NCBI RefSeq assembly: GCF_002812705.1
Contig: NZ_CP025030.1
Coordinates: 3,782,001-3,846,000 of the forward strand
DNA from: Achromobacter spanius
GTDB lineage: Bacteria > Pseudomonadota > Gammaproteobacteria > Burkholderiales > Burkholderiaceae_B
Direction: 5' to 3'
Length of the DNA stretch: 64,000 bases
Within the stretch, counting starts at the first letter, position 1. Every line of letters starts with the position of its first letter. Positions 27,366 through 36,558 of this stretch are shown piece after piece. Under the pieces are notes generated by a model that was not told where the DNA came from, made no database searches, and worked only from the letters and a program-made list of their open reading frames with translations. Position numbers and translations under genes: made by a program.

Positions 27366-28526
27366 ATGAAAAAGCGACTCAGTTTCTACGTCTTGTGGTC
27401 ATTCCTGCTTATCGTGATCGCCGCCGCGGCAGCGGTGGGCGCCGCCTGGAGCTGGATGCATCGGCCTATGCATCTGTCGGCTGACAGGATCGATTTTGTG
27501 GTGGACCCGGGCAGCAGCCCGCGCACCGTCGCGCGCGCGCTGAACGCCGTGGGCGTGCCGATCTGGGAGCCCGGCTTCGTCTGGATGGCTCGCCTGTCCG
27601 AGCAGGACAAGCTGCTGAAGGCGGGCGGTTATCAGGCCATCAACGGTGACACGCCGTGGCTGCTGCTGGAACGCATGGCGCGCGGCGACATGACCCAGCG
27701 CCAGATCACGTTCCTGGAGGGCTGGACGTTCCGCCAGATTCGCCAGGCGCTGCGCGATAACCCTGACGTCAAACAAACCCTGGACGGCGTCAGCGATGAA
27801 GAATTGATGGCGCGTCTGGGTTCAGACATCAAGCATCCGGAAGGCCTGTTCTTTCCGGACACCTATGTCTTCACGCCCGGCAGCACTGACTACGACCTGC
27901 TGCGCCGCGCCTACCAGGAAGGCCAGCGCATCCTGCAGGACACCTGGGCCAAGCGCCAGCCGAACCTGCCGGTGTCCACGCCTTATGAAGCGCTGGTGCT
28001 GGCGTCCATTGTCGAAAAGGAAACGGGGCATGGCCCCGAGCGCCGCCGCGTCGCCGGTGTGTTCACGAACCGCTTGAAGATCGGCATGCTGCTGCAGACG
28101 GACCCCACCGTTATCTATGGCATGGGCGAGGCCTACCAAGGCCGCATCCGCAAGCGCGACCTGCAGACCGATACGCCCTGGAATACGTACACGCGGCCGG
28201 GCCTGCCACCCACGCCGATCGCGGCGGCGGGGCGCGCCGCGCTGCTGGCGGCGGTGCAGCCCGAGCAGCACAAGTACCTGTTCTTTGTGTCGCGCGGCAA
28301 CGGCACCAGCGAATTCGCCGAGAATCTGTCGGGGCACAATCGCAACGTGTCGCGCTACATCCTGGGGCAGAACAGCCGCCCCAGCACCACCCCCGCGCCC
28401 GCGGTCACGCCTGCGACGCCGCCTGCCACCGCACCGGTCACGGCTCCCGCCGCTGCCGGGGCCGACGCCAGCCCGGATTCCGCTTCCGGGTCCACCCCCG
28501 AATCAGCACAAGGACAAGATCAATGA
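27366..28526 (+). CDS. mltG: Endolytic murein transglycosylase MltG
   Basis: Inner-membrane lytic transglycosylase (YceG) that cuts nascent glycan strands and sets their length. ATG 27366 gives 386 residues: one N-terminal membrane segment (about 6-27), a LysM-like domain ([21 protein letters not shown]) and the YceG core with the catalytic Glu in [25 protein letters not shown] and the motif [13 protein letters not shown]. About 48 residues at the C-terminus are low-complexity Ala/Pro/Thr/Ser, which is unusual for MltG. It overlaps tmk by ATGA. Confidence 0.94.
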   Translation: MKKRLSFYVLWSFLLIVIAAAAAVGAAWSWMHRPMHLSADRIDFVVDPGSSPRTVARALNAVGVPIWEPGFVWMARLSEQDKLLKAGGYQAINGDTPWLLLERMARGDMTQRQITFLEGWTFRQIRQALRDNPDVKQTLDGVSDEELMARLGSDIKHPEGLFFPDTYVFTPGSTDYDLLRRAYQEGQRILQDTWAKRQPNLPVSTPYEALVLASIVEKETGHGPERRRVAGVFTNRLKIGMLLQTDPTVIYGMGEAYQGRIRKRDLQTDTPWNTYTRPGLPPTPIAAAGRAALLAAVQPEQHKYLFFVSRGNGTSEFAENLSGHNRNVSRYILGQNSRPSTTPAPAVTPATPPATAPVTAPAAAGADASPDSASGSTPESAQGQDQ

Positions 28527-29146
28527 CCTCTCGCGGACGCTTCATTACGCTGGAGGGCGTTGACGGCGCGGGCAAAAGCACGCACACCGTCTGGATTGCG
28601 GATTTCCTGCGCGGCCAAGGGCTGGAAGTGATCTCCACGCGCGAACCGGGCGGCACGCCCTTGGGCGAAAAGTTGCGCGCCCTGGTGCTGACGGACCCGA
28701 TGGGCCTGGATACCGAAACGCTGCTGATGTTCGCGGCCCGCTGCGAACATGTACGCCAGGTGATCGAGCCGGCGCTGGCGCGCGGCGCCTGGGTGGTATG
28801 CGACCGCTTTACCGATGCCACCTACGCCTATCAGGGCGGGGGACGCGAGCTGGGCGCCGAGCGTGTGGCGGTGCTGGAGCAATGGATGGGGGCGGGGCAG
28901 CCCGACCGCACCTGGCTTTTTGATGTGCCGCTGGAAGTGGCACGCGCCCGCCTGGCTGATGCGCGCGAGCCGGACCGTTTCGAGCGCGAGGGCGCGGCGT
29001 TCTTTGAGCGCACCCGCCAGGCCTATCACGCGCGCGCCAAGGCCGATCCGGGCCGCATCCATATCGTTGATTCCACCCAGTCCATTGCCCAGGTACGCGC
29101 GGCGCTCGAAACCGGGCTGCGGGCGCTGCTGGCCATTCCGGCATGA
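28523..29146 (+). CDS. tmk: Thymidylate kinase
   Basis: Phosphorylates dTMP to dTDP. The 207 residues include the P-loop [15 protein letters not shown] (about 7-21), the substrate motif [14 protein letters not shown] and the [18 protein letters not shown] segment with the dTMP-binding Arg. The LID region [12 protein letters not shown] follows near residue 150. It lies between mltG and holB with ATGA overlaps on both sides, the standard gene order. Confidence 0.96.
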   Translation: MTSRGRFITLEGVDGAGKSTHTVWIADFLRGQGLEVISTREPGGTPLGEKLRALVLTDPMGLDTETLLMFAARCEHVRQVIEPALARGAWVVCDRFTDATYAYQGGGRELGAERVAVLEQWMGAGQPDRTWLFDVPLEVARARLADAREPDRFEREGAAFFERTRQAYHARAKADPGRIHIVDSTQSIAQVRAALETGLRALLAIPA

Positions 29147-30192
29147 GCGCACCCCAGTTTCTACCCTGGCAAATGGAGACGGCGCGCGCCTGGCTGGGCA
29201 ATCGCGACCGTTTCGCGCATGCGTGGCTGGTGCATGGGCTGGCCGGTATCGGCAAGCTGGACTTCGCCGTGGCAGCGGCCGCCAGTCTGCTCTGCGAAAC
29301 GCCCGAGAACGGCCTGGCCTGCGGCCATTGCGCCGCCTGTGCCTGGTTTGCCAGCGGCAACCACCCCGACCTGCGCCGCATCCGGCCCGAAGCGGTCGCC
29401 GTGGAAGAGGGGGCGGATACCGCCGAACCTGCTGAGGACGCCGAGCCCGCCTCGGGCACCGCCAAGCGCGCCCCGTCCAAGGAAATCCGCATCGACCAGA
29501 TCCGTTCGCTGGAATCCTGGTTCAACACCGCGACCCACCGGGGCGGTTGGCGTGTGGCGTTGCTGTACCCGGCGCACGCGTTGAATGTGGTGTCGTCCAA
29601 CGCCTTGCTCAAGGTGCTGGAAGAGCCGCCGCCGCATACCGTTTTTCTGCTGGTGGCGGATGCGCCTGACCGCCTGCTGCCGACCCTGGTGTCGCGCTGC
29701 CGTCGCTTGCCGCTGCCCGCGCCGGACCCCGATACCGCGCTGCAATGGCTGCGCGCCCAGAACGTGGAGCCGGCGCGCGAATGGTTGGCGGCGGCAGGCG
29801 GCGCGCCCTTGGCCGCCTTGCGGCTGGCGCAGGCTGGCGACACGCCGTGCCCGCCCTGGCTGTCGCAATTGATCAGCCCCTTGGCGCAAGGGCAGGCGCC
29901 TGACGTCGGCACCTTGGCGGAAAGCCTGGAAAAGGTGCCCGCCAGTGAATGGATCGACGCCTTGCAGCGGATTTACACAGACCTGATGCTGGCCAGCGCT
30001 GGCGCACCCGTGCGCTACTTTCCCACGCTGGGCACGGGCGTGGCCCAGGTTGCCGCGCGCATGAACACGGCCCGCGTGGCCGAGGCCGCGCGCTGGCTGA
30101 CGCGGCAGCGCGCGCTGGCCACCCACCCCCTGAACGCCAAGCTTTTCGCGCACGCCACCCTGCAACGCGTGGTGCTATCCTGCCAGGCGTAA
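29143..30192 (+). CDS. holB: DNA polymerase III delta' subunit
   Basis: Part of the clamp loader. The 349 residues start with [33 protein letters not shown], a degenerate Walker A as expected for the non-ATPase delta' subunit. The zinc-binding cysteines are in [19 protein letters not shown]. The [19 protein letters not shown] and SRCRRL motifs follow (the SRC motif). An acidic insert near residues 85-105 ([15 protein letters not shown]) is not usual for the family. The C-terminal domain is shorter and variable. Confidence 0.94.
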   Translation: MSAPQFLPWQMETARAWLGNRDRFAHAWLVHGLAGIGKLDFAVAAAASLLCETPENGLACGHCAACAWFASGNHPDLRRIRPEAVAVEEGADTAEPAEDAEPASGTAKRAPSKEIRIDQIRSLESWFNTATHRGGWRVALLYPAHALNVVSSNALLKVLEEPPPHTVFLLVADAPDRLLPTLVSRCRRLPLPAPDPDTALQWLRAQNVEPAREWLAAAGGAPLAALRLAQAGDTPCPPWLSQLISPLAQGQAPDVGTLAESLEKVPASEWIDALQRIYTDLMLASAGAPVRYFPTLGTGVAQVAARMNTARVAEAARWLTRQRALATHPLNAKLFAHATLQRVVLSCQA

Positions 30193-30260
30193 GTCTCTGA
30201 TCCAGCGGCGTTTTGCCTGCCCGCAGGCCAGGCGCCGCGGTCACTTTATGTAGTCACATC

Positions 30261-31031
30261 ATGTACGTTGATTCGCACTGTCATTTGAATTTTCCCGAGC
30301 TGGCGGCCGATCTTCCCGGCATTCTTGACCGCATGGCCGCCAATCAGGTCACCCACGCGCTGGTCGTCAGCGTGAACATGCCCGAGTGGCCTGGCCTGAT
30401 GTCCCTGGTTGAGCCGCACGCCAACTTGTGGGCCTCGGTGGGTGTCCACCCTGATTACGAAGACACGCCCGACCCGTCTCCGGAAGAACTGGTGCGCCTG
30501 TCGGAACACCCCAAGGTCGTGGCCATCGGCGAAACGGGGCTGGACTACTACCGCCTGTCGGAACCGCTGGACTGGCAACGTGAACGCTTTCGCCGGCATA
30601 TCCGCGCCGCGCGCGACACGGGCCTGCCGCTGATCGTGCATACGCGCGCGTCCGCCGAGGACACGGTGCGCATGCTGAAGGAAGAAAAGGCGGCGGAAGT
30701 AGGCGGCGTCATGCACTGTTTTACCGAGAACTGGGAAGTGGCCCAGGCCGCGCTGGACCAGAACTTTTATATCTCCTTGTCGGGCATCGTCACCTTCAAG
30801 AACGCCCAGGTGGTGCACGAAGTGGCCACCAAGGTGCCGCTGGACCGGCTGCTGATCGAAACGGATTCGCCGTATCTTGCGCCCGTGCCGTATCGTGGCA
30901 AGCTCAATGACCCGTCCAAGGTCATCCACGTGGCCGAGAAAATTGCCGACCTTAAGGGCATTCCGGTGGCGGACGTGGCGCGCGCGTCGACGGATAATTT
31001 CTTTAAGCTTTTCAATAAGATAAAGAAGTAA
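30261..31031 (+). CDS. tatD: TatD-family metal-dependent hydrolase/DNase
   Basis: A 256-residue TIM-barrel metallohydrolase. Metal ligands are seen in VDSHCHLNFPE (His, His), IGETGLDYY (Glu), LIVHTRASAEDT (His), GVMHCFTENW (His) and IETDSPYLAPVP (Asp). YcfH is the closest E. coli relative by context, since the gene follows holB. ATG 30261 is used because the upstream in-frame extension is not conserved-looking. TatD proteins act as DNases in repair; the precise substrate here is not known. Confidence 0.92.
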   Translation: MYVDSHCHLNFPELAADLPGILDRMAANQVTHALVVSVNMPEWPGLMSLVEPHANLWASVGVHPDYEDTPDPSPEELVRLSEHPKVVAIGETGLDYYRLSEPLDWQRERFRRHIRAARDTGLPLIVHTRASAEDTVRMLKEEKAAEVGGVMHCFTENWEVAQAALDQNFYISLSGIVTFKNAQVVHEVATKVPLDRLLIETDSPYLAPVPYRGKLNDPSKVIHVAEKIADLKGIPVADVARASTDNFFKLFNKIKK

Positions 31032-31068
31032 GTTCACTTTAAATATTAATGTTGATTCCAGGATAGCC

Positions 31069-31944
31069 ATGGCCACTCGCACGCTGACTTCCCGTTTGTT
31101 CCTGTCGCGTTGCCGAGGCGCGCTGTTGGCGTTGGCCATCGGGCTTGCCGCGCCGACCGCGCACGCCGCCAAGCCAGGCGACTGGTGGGTGTACGTGGCC
31201 AACGACTATCCGGACGACGTGAAAAGCCTGCTTGCCCAAGGCGCCGACCCCAACGTCCGCTACCAGAACGGCCAGCCCGCCTTGATGCGTGCGGTGGTGG
31301 ACGGCGCGTGGAAGGTGTTTGACGTGATCGCGGCGGACAAGCGCACTGACGTCAATGCCGAAAACCCGGCCGGCGAGACGCCGCTGATGTACCTGGCGAT
31401 AGCCGGTCAGACCGAACGCGCGAAAAAGCTGATCGCCCGGGGGGCGCAGGTCAACCGCCTGGGTTGGACGCCGCTGCACTATGCCGCGTCCAAGGGGCAG
31501 ATGGAGATGGCGCGCATGCTGTTGGGCAAGAAAGCCATGGTCAACGCGCCCGCGCCGGGCGGCGAAACGCCGTTGATGATGGCCGCCTTGGGCGGCAATC
31601 GCGACATGGTGGACCTGCTGGTGAAAGCCGGGGCGGACGTCACCACCCGCGACCTGAAAAGCCAAAGCGCCGCCGACTGGGCCCGCAACGGCAAGTCGGC
31701 GTCATTGGCGACTTACCTGACTTCCCTGGTGGCCAAGGCGGATGACGCCAAGCGCGCCCGCCGCGCGGCAGGCGCCGCGCCGGTCGAGGCCGAAAGCGTG
31801 TCGGCACCCGCGACCGCCGCGCAGCCGGCCCCGCCGGTTACCGCGCAGCCGGCTCCGTCCGCGGCGCCCGCCCCGTCGACGCCTAGCGTGGGCGGCGTGT
31901 CCGGCGTGCGCTTGAACAACTACGACACGCCCGCCGCGCCCTGA
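31069..31944 (+). CDS. Secreted ankyrin-repeat protein
   Basis: A 291-residue protein with a cleavable signal peptide (about residues 1-34, ending in PTAHAA). Five ankyrin repeats follow (about 45-205), for example GWTPLHYAASKGQMEMARMLL and GETPLMMAALGGNRDMVDLLV. The last 70 residues are Ala/Pro-rich, including AAQPAPPVTAQPAPSAAPAPS. It is probably periplasmic; similar proteins occur downstream of tatD in Bordetella relatives. Its partner and function are unknown. Confidence 0.88.
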   Translation: MATRTLTSRLFLSRCRGALLALAIGLAAPTAHAAKPGDWWVYVANDYPDDVKSLLAQGADPNVRYQNGQPALMRAVVDGAWKVFDVIAADKRTDVNAENPAGETPLMYLAIAGQTERAKKLIARGAQVNRLGWTPLHYAASKGQMEMARMLLGKKAMVNAPAPGGETPLMMAALGGNRDMVDLLVKAGADVTTRDLKSQSAADWARNGKSASLATYLTSLVAKADDAKRARRAAGAAPVEAESVSAPATAAQPAPPVTAQPAPSAAPAPSTPSVGGVSGVRLNNYDTPAAP

Positions 31945-32072
31945 TTGCGGGATATTTGGCGCCCCGGGCTGTCGCCTGGGGCGTTCTCAACATTGCCCGA
32001 ACGCGGCAACATCGCGACCACAACACGTCGCACAACGCGACTGCAAGACGAGCGCAACGCAACACCCCACCA

Positions 32073-32095
32073 GACCGCCCCAGCGGTCTTTTTTT
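32073..32095 (+). terminator. Rho-independent terminator after the ankyrin gene
   Basis: The stem GACCGC (32073-32078) and GCGGTC (32083-32088) with loop CCCA is followed by seven thymines (32089-32095). It separates the tatD/ankyrin unit from the IclR gene. Confidence 0.9.
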
Positions 32096-32216
32096 GTACC
32101 TATTTTTCGTACTTATCTGGGGTTTTCCCTGCTTATTCTCATTATTCGGGAATAAATCAAAGCCGAACCACCACAAATTGATAATCTCGGCCCCTCATTG
32201 CTTGGAGCTGAGTTTG

Positions 32217-32957
32217 ATGTCGGAACCCTCGGTTGGGGCGGGCGCGGATCGTGTCCTGTACGTGTTGGCCACCTTGGCCCGGCACGATGGCCCCCTGACG
32301 ATTGCCGCGCTGGCCGAAAAAACCGGCCTGGCGCAAAGCACCCTGTACCGTCAGGTGGCATTGCTCAAGCGCTGGGGGTTCGTGGCCGAGCACGAAGGGG
32401 AATACGGCCCGGGCCCGCTGTGCGTGCAACTGGCCTGGGGCTTTGACCAATCTTCCTTCCTGATCCACGAAGCGCAGCCCGACATGGCGGCGCTGGCCGC
32501 CGCCTCCGGCGAAACCATCGGCCTGCTGGTCGCCGTCAAGGACCAGGCCGTTTGCCTGGACATGGTCGAAAGCCAGCACCCGCTGCGTTGTTCGTTCACG
32601 AAAGGCCGTGGCCTGCCGCTGGCGCGGGGCGCTTCCGCCAAGTCGCTCTTGGCCTTCATGCCGCTGGCCCGCTTGCAGACCGCGCTGGACTATCTGGCGG
32701 CCGAGGCCGGCGTGGACGCCGCCCGCCTGAGCGACGAGCTGGAGCTGATACGCGGGCAGGGCTATGCCGTCACCGACAGCGAAGTGGACGCCGGCGTATG
32801 GGGTGTCAGCGTCCCGATTTTCCAGCGCCCCAACCAGGCGGTTGCCTCGATCACGCTGATGGCGCCTTCCACGCGCGCGGCCCAACGCCCGGACGCCCTG
32901 ATCGCCATGACCGTCGCCGCGGCCCGCCGCATCTCTGAACGGCTGAAGGTGCACTGA
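32217..32957 (+). CDS. IclR-family transcriptional regulator
   Basis: A 246-residue regulator with an N-terminal winged helix-turn-helix (ADRVLYVLATLARHDGPLTIAALAEKTGLAQSTLYRQVALLKRWGFV) and the IclR ligand domain (VESQHPLRCSFTKGRGLPLARGASAKSLLAFM and QGYAVTDSEVDAGVWGVSVPIF). ATG 32217 follows GGAG (32204-32207). It lies upstream of, and on the same strand as, the ABC transporter and hutG, so it is likely to regulate uptake and use of histidine or formiminoglutamate; that link is inferred from position. Confidence 0.92.
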   Translation: MSEPSVGAGADRVLYVLATLARHDGPLTIAALAEKTGLAQSTLYRQVALLKRWGFVAEHEGEYGPGPLCVQLAWGFDQSSFLIHEAQPDMAALAAASGETIGLLVAVKDQAVCLDMVESQHPLRCSFTKGRGLPLARGASAKSLLAFMPLARLQTALDYLAAEAGVDAARLSDELELIRGQGYAVTDSEVDAGVWGVSVPIFQRPNQAVASITLMAPSTRAAQRPDALIAMTVAAARRISERLKVH

Positions 32958-33086
32958 TACTGACGGCGCGCTGTTTGCCAATGACCACACCTTGATCCGA
33001 TCTTCCCCCGAATTCCACGCTGTACCGCATCCCGGCTTCAACCTTCCGACGTACCCACCGCCGTATCCCTACGCATAGGACTGACC

Positions 33087-33830
33087 ATGACCACTCGCCG
33101 CACACTGCTGACCGCCGCCCTGACGCTGGGCCTCGCCTGGAGCGCGGGCGCCGCGCACGCCCAGGAAACCATCCGCGCCGTCACCGACGCGACCTTCCCG
33201 CCGATGGAGTTTGTCAAAGACGGCAAGCGCACCGGTTTCGACATTGAATTGGTGGAAGCGCTGGCCGGCGCAATGGGCAAGAAGGTCGAATGGATCGACA
33301 TCGACTTCAAGGGCCTGATTCCCGCCTTGCAAGCCGGCCGCGCGGATATCGCCGTGTCCGCCATCTACATCACGCCAGAGCGCGCCAAGGTGGTGGATTT
33401 CACCGACCCGTACTACGCCGGTGGCCTGGTCGTGCTGACCAAGACCGACGGCCCCATCAAGACTCTCAAGGACCTGGACGGCCGCAAGGTGTCGGTGCAG
33501 GTGGGCACGAAGTCGGTCAACTATCTGAAGGACCATTTCCCGGCCGTGCAGCGCGTGGAAGTCGAGAAGAACCAGGAAATGTTCAACCTGGTGCAGATCG
33601 GCCGCGCCGACGCCGCCGTGACCGGCAAGCCGGCCGCCAAGCTGTTCGCGCAAAGCACCAAGGACCTGACGGTGCTGGGCGACCAGATCACGACCGAGGA
33701 CTACGGCATCGCCGTGCCCAAGAACAAGCCCGAGCTGACCCGCGACCTGAACGCCGCGCTGCAGAAGATCAAGGGTGACGGCACGTACCAGGCCATCGTG
33801 AACAAGTGGTTCGAGGCTCCCAAGAAATGA
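33087..33830 (+). CDS. Polar amino acid ABC transporter, periplasmic binding protein
   Basis: A 247-residue family 3 solute-binding protein. The signal peptide ends near AGAAHAQ (about residue 24). The mature protein has the typical DATFPPMEF, GFDIELVEALAGAMGKKVEWIDIDFKGLIPALQAGRADI and a second lobe with GRKVSVQVGTKSVNYL. The family binds polar amino acids; the linked formimidoylglutamase suggests histidine or a related compound. It overlaps the permease gene by ATGA. Confidence 0.92.
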   Translation: MTTRRTLLTAALTLGLAWSAGAAHAQETIRAVTDATFPPMEFVKDGKRTGFDIELVEALAGAMGKKVEWIDIDFKGLIPALQAGRADIAVSAIYITPERAKVVDFTDPYYAGGLVVLTKTDGPIKTLKDLDGRKVSVQVGTKSVNYLKDHFPAVQRVEVEKNQEMFNLVQIGRADAAVTGKPAAKLFAQSTKDLTVLGDQITTEDYGIAVPKNKPELTRDLNAALQKIKGDGTYQAIVNKWFEAPKK

Positions 33831-34495
33831 ACCTGGAATTCGCCCCCGTCTTCGCCGACTTCGACGCGCTGCTGCGGGGCGCGGTGGTCACCGTCGAGGT
33901 GACTGCCGGCGCCTTGCTGCTGGGCTGCGTCATCGGCCTGCTGGTCGGCGTTGGCCGGCTCAACCCGCAGCGCTGGATCGTCTACAACCTGTGCAGCGTC
34001 TACCTGCTGTTTTTTCGCGGCACGCCCTTGCTGGTGCAGTTGTTCATCTGGTTCTTCGGCCTGCCGCAGTTCGGCCTGACCTTGCCGGCGTTCGCCTGCG
34101 GGGTGCTGGGCCTGGGCATGTATTCGGGCGCCTATGTGTCGGAAATCGTCCGCGGCGCCATCCAGTCGGTGGACCGTGGCCAGACCGAGGCGGCGCGTTC
34201 GCTGGGCATGTCGTCCGGCCAGGCCATGCGCGTCATCATCCTGCCGCAGGCAGTGGTGCGCATGATCCCGCCGCTGGGTAACGAGTTCATCGCGCTGATC
34301 AAGAATTCGGCGCTGGTCTCGCTGCTGACCATTCACGATCTGATGCACGAAGGGCAGAAGATCATCAGCGTGTCGTATCGCTCGCTGGAAACCTATCTGG
34401 TGGTGGCCTTGATTTATCTGGTGCTGACGACCACCGCCATGCTGATTTTGCGCAGGGTGGAACATCGCCTGCGCGCCGGGGGGATGGTGCAATGA
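33827..34495 (+). CDS. Polar amino acid ABC transporter, permease
   Basis: A 222-residue HisM/HisQ-type permease with about five membrane helices. It carries the amino acid permease motif [35 protein letters not shown], which includes the EAA coupling loop contacting the ATPase. Only one permease gene is present, so the channel is presumably a homodimer. ATG 33827 overlaps the binding-protein stop, and the 3' end overlaps the ATPase gene by ATGA. Confidence 0.93.
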   Translation: MNLEFAPVFADFDALLRGAVVTVEVTAGALLLGCVIGLLVGVGRLNPQRWIVYNLCSVYLLFFRGTPLLVQLFIWFFGLPQFGLTLPAFACGVLGLGMYSGAYVSEIVRGAIQSVDRGQTEAARSLGMSSGQAMRVIILPQAVVRMIPPLGNEFIALIKNSALVSLLTIHDLMHEGQKIISVSYRSLETYLVVALIYLVLTTTAMLILRRVEHRLRAGGMVQ

Positions 34496-35274
34496 ACCAG
34501 TTTGGCAAACCGCAGGAAATGATCCGTATCCGCGGCCTTGAAAAGTCCTTCGGCGACCATGCCGTCCTGAAGGGCATCGATTTCGACGTGCTCCCTTCGC
34601 AGGTGGTCGTGGTGATCGGGCCCAGCGGATCGGGCAAAAGCACCTTGCTGCGCTGCTGCAATGGTCTGGAAGTGGCCCAGGCGGGCACCGTGGATATCTG
34701 CGGGCAGACCTTGCTGGACGAAGGCACGCTGTTGCCCGAAGCGGCGCTTAACCAACTGCGCATGCAGGTGGGCATGGTGTTCCAGGGCTTCAACCTGTTC
34801 CCGCATTTGTCGGTGCTGGACAACGTGACCGTGGGGCCGCGCAAGCTGCGTGGCCTGGGCCGCGACGAAGCCAATGCGCTGGCCGAAGACCTGCTGAAAA
34901 AGGTGGGCTTGTCGCAGAAGGCGGCGGCCATGCCGGCCAGCCTGTCGGGTGGGCAAAAGCAGCGCGTGGCCATCGCCCGCGCGCTGGCCATGCAACCCAA
35001 GGTCATGCTGTTCGACGAGCCGACGTCTGCGCTGGATCCCGAGTTGGTGGGCGAGGTGCTGCAAGTGATGAAGCTCTTGGCCCGCGAAGGCATGACGATG
35101 ATGGTCGTGACGCACGAAATGGGTTTCGCGCGTGATGTGGCTGACGTGGTGGCGGTGATGGACGGCGGGGTCATCCTGGAATCCGGCCCGCCCGAGGTGA
35201 TCTTCACCGAGCCGCGCGAGCCGCGTACGCGGGAATTCCTGCAGGCCGTGCTGAGCAAGGGGGCGGCGACATGA
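34492..35274 (+). CDS. Polar amino acid ABC transporter, ATP-binding protein
   Basis: A 260-residue ATPase of the GlnQ/HisP type: Walker [10 protein letters not shown] (about residues 43-51), Q loop [18 protein letters not shown], signature [15 protein letters not shown], Walker [15 protein letters not shown] and the switch His in [14 protein letters not shown]. It energises import by the preceding binding protein and permease. Overlaps of four bases on both sides show that the transporter genes and hutG form one operon. Confidence 0.94.
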   Translation: MNQFGKPQEMIRIRGLEKSFGDHAVLKGIDFDVLPSQVVVVIGPSGSGKSTLLRCCNGLEVAQAGTVDICGQTLLDEGTLLPEAALNQLRMQVGMVFQGFNLFPHLSVLDNVTVGPRKLRGLGRDEANALAEDLLKKVGLSQKAAAMPASLSGGQKQRVAIARALAMQPKVMLFDEPTSALDPELVGEVLQVMKLLAREGMTMMVVTHEMGFARDVADVVAVMDGGVILESGPPEVIFTEPREPRTREFLQAVLSKGAAT

Positions 35275-36218
35275 GCGCGCCGCAACTGGATAAAAGCGTG
35301 TGGAAGGCGCGCGACGACAGCACCGAGCAGGGTGACACGCGCCGGCTGGCGCATATTGTCGAATCCGCCTCGGGCCAGGTGGAAGCAGGCGAAGCCGTGC
35401 TGTTGGGCTTTGCCTGCGATGCGGGCGTGGCGCGCAACCAGGGGCGCGTGGGTGCAGCCGAAGGCCCGGCCGGCATCCGCAAGTTCATGGCGGGGCTTCC
35501 CGCGCACGGCCTGACCCGACTGCTGGACGCCGGCGACGTCGTCTGCCAGGGCGACCAATTGGAAGCCGCGCAAGAGCAGCTTGGGCTGCGCGTGGCCGAG
35601 CTTCTGGGGCAGGGCGCCCGGCCCCTGGTGCTGGGCGGCGGCCACGAAATTGCCTGGGGCAGTTTCCAGGGCCTGGCCCGCTGGCTGGAAGCCCGGGGCG
35701 ACACCGACCCGGTCCTGGTGCTGAACCTGGACGCGCACTTCGACCTGCGTACCGGCCGACCCGGCAGTTCCGGCACGCCGTTCGATCAGATCGCGCGCGA
35801 CTGCGAAGCGCGGGGGCGGGCGTTGCAATACGCTTGCCTGGGCGTCTCGCGGCTGGCCAATACGCCGGCGCTGTACGCGCGGGCCGCCGAGGTGGGCGCC
35901 GTGTGGGTGGAAGATCGCGACATGCAGGAACGCCATCTGGACGCGCGCCTGGCCAACGTCGACGCCTTGCTTGCGCGCGTGCGCCACGTCTACCTGACGA
36001 TCGACCTGGATGTGCTGCCGGCGGCGGTCATGCCGGGCGTGTCGGCGCCGGCGCCCTATGGCGTGCCGATGGCCGTCATTGAAGAAATCGTGTTGCGCGT
36101 CAAGGCCAGCGGCAAGCTGCGCCTGGCCGACATGGCGGAATACAGTCCGCGCTTTGACGTGGACGGCCATGGCGCGCGAGCCGCGGCCCGGTTGGCCTGG
36201 CATCTGATGACGCCTTGA
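35271..36218 (+). CDS. hutG: Formimidoylglutamase
   Basis: Arginase-family enzyme hydrolysing N-formimidoyl-L-glutamate to glutamate and formamide in histidine degradation. The dinuclear manganese ligands are in [11 protein letters not shown] (His), [12 protein letters not shown] (Asp, His, Asp) and [21 protein letters not shown] (Asp, Asp). The 315-residue length and the [23 protein letters not shown]-terminal pattern fit HutG better than agmatinase. The rest of the hut pathway is not in the window; here the gene is joined to an amino acid importer. Confidence 0.88.
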   Translation: MSAPQLDKSVWKARDDSTEQGDTRRLAHIVESASGQVEAGEAVLLGFACDAGVARNQGRVGAAEGPAGIRKFMAGLPAHGLTRLLDAGDVVCQGDQLEAAQEQLGLRVAELLGQGARPLVLGGGHEIAWGSFQGLARWLEARGDTDPVLVLNLDAHFDLRTGRPGSSGTPFDQIARDCEARGRALQYACLGVSRLANTPALYARAAEVGAVWVEDRDMQERHLDARLANVDALLARVRHVYLTIDLDVLPAAVMPGVSAPAPYGVPMAVIEEIVLRVKASGKLRLADMAEYSPRFDVDGHGARAAARLAWHLMTP

Positions 36219-36260
36219 AGCGGTGGCGCCTGGAGGGGGGGCATGAGCCCCCACACAGGG

Positions 36261-36305
36261 GCAAGCCGGGGAAACCGGGGAAAGCGGCAAAGCTGGCAAA
36301 GGCAG
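36261..36305 (+). repeat. 9-base degenerate tandem repeat, five copies, after hutG
   Basis: Five successive 9-mers: GCAAGCCGG, GGAAACCGG, GGAAAGCGG, CAAAGCTGG and CAAAGGCAG. The array starts 43 bases after the hutG stop and runs into the terminator stem. Confidence 0.75.
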
Positions 36306-36337
36306 GGGCAGTTCTCTATCGAGAGTGCCCCTTTTTT
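36305..36337 (+). terminator. Rho-independent terminator of the hutG operon
   Basis: The outer stem GGGGCA (36305-36310) with TGCCCC (36326-36331) extends inward by TTCTC/GAGAG-type pairing and is followed by six thymines (36332-36337). Confidence 0.88.
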
Positions 36338-36469
36338 CATCGGTGAGCGGCAAGGCTTTGCGCGGTGCCGCTTGCGGTCGCTCGAGGCTGGACGCTTCCG
36401 GTTTGGCGGCTTAGGATAGGTCAGTTTTCGAGCCGGGCTTGTGACCCGTACGGTATCCACCACAGAAAT

Positions 36470-36509
36470 GCGTCCCCATTTAAAATATTTAGTATTTAAA
36501 TGGGGACGC
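36470..36509. repeat. Perfect 15-bp inverted repeat upstream of gdhA
   Basis: The left arm GCGTCCCCATTTAAA (36470-36484) and right arm TTTAAATGGGGACGC (36495-36509) are exact reverse complements around the 10-base spacer ATATTTAGTA. It ends 49 bases before the gdhA start. The AT-rich core contrasts with the surrounding DNA. It may be a regulator site or a REP-like/miniature mobile palindrome. Confidence 0.9.
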
Positions 36510-36558
36510 TATAGTTTTAGTGGATAAAATGGCGCAACTTTGTCAGGAGATCATGCTC

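Larger units (their letters stand above)
36219..36558. other. Intergenic stretch between hutG and gdhA
   Basis: About 340 bases without a convincing gene. It holds a 9-base tandem repeat, a terminator for the hutG operon, and a perfect 15-bp inverted repeat shortly before gdhA, which are listed separately. Nothing else stands out. Confidence 0.7.
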
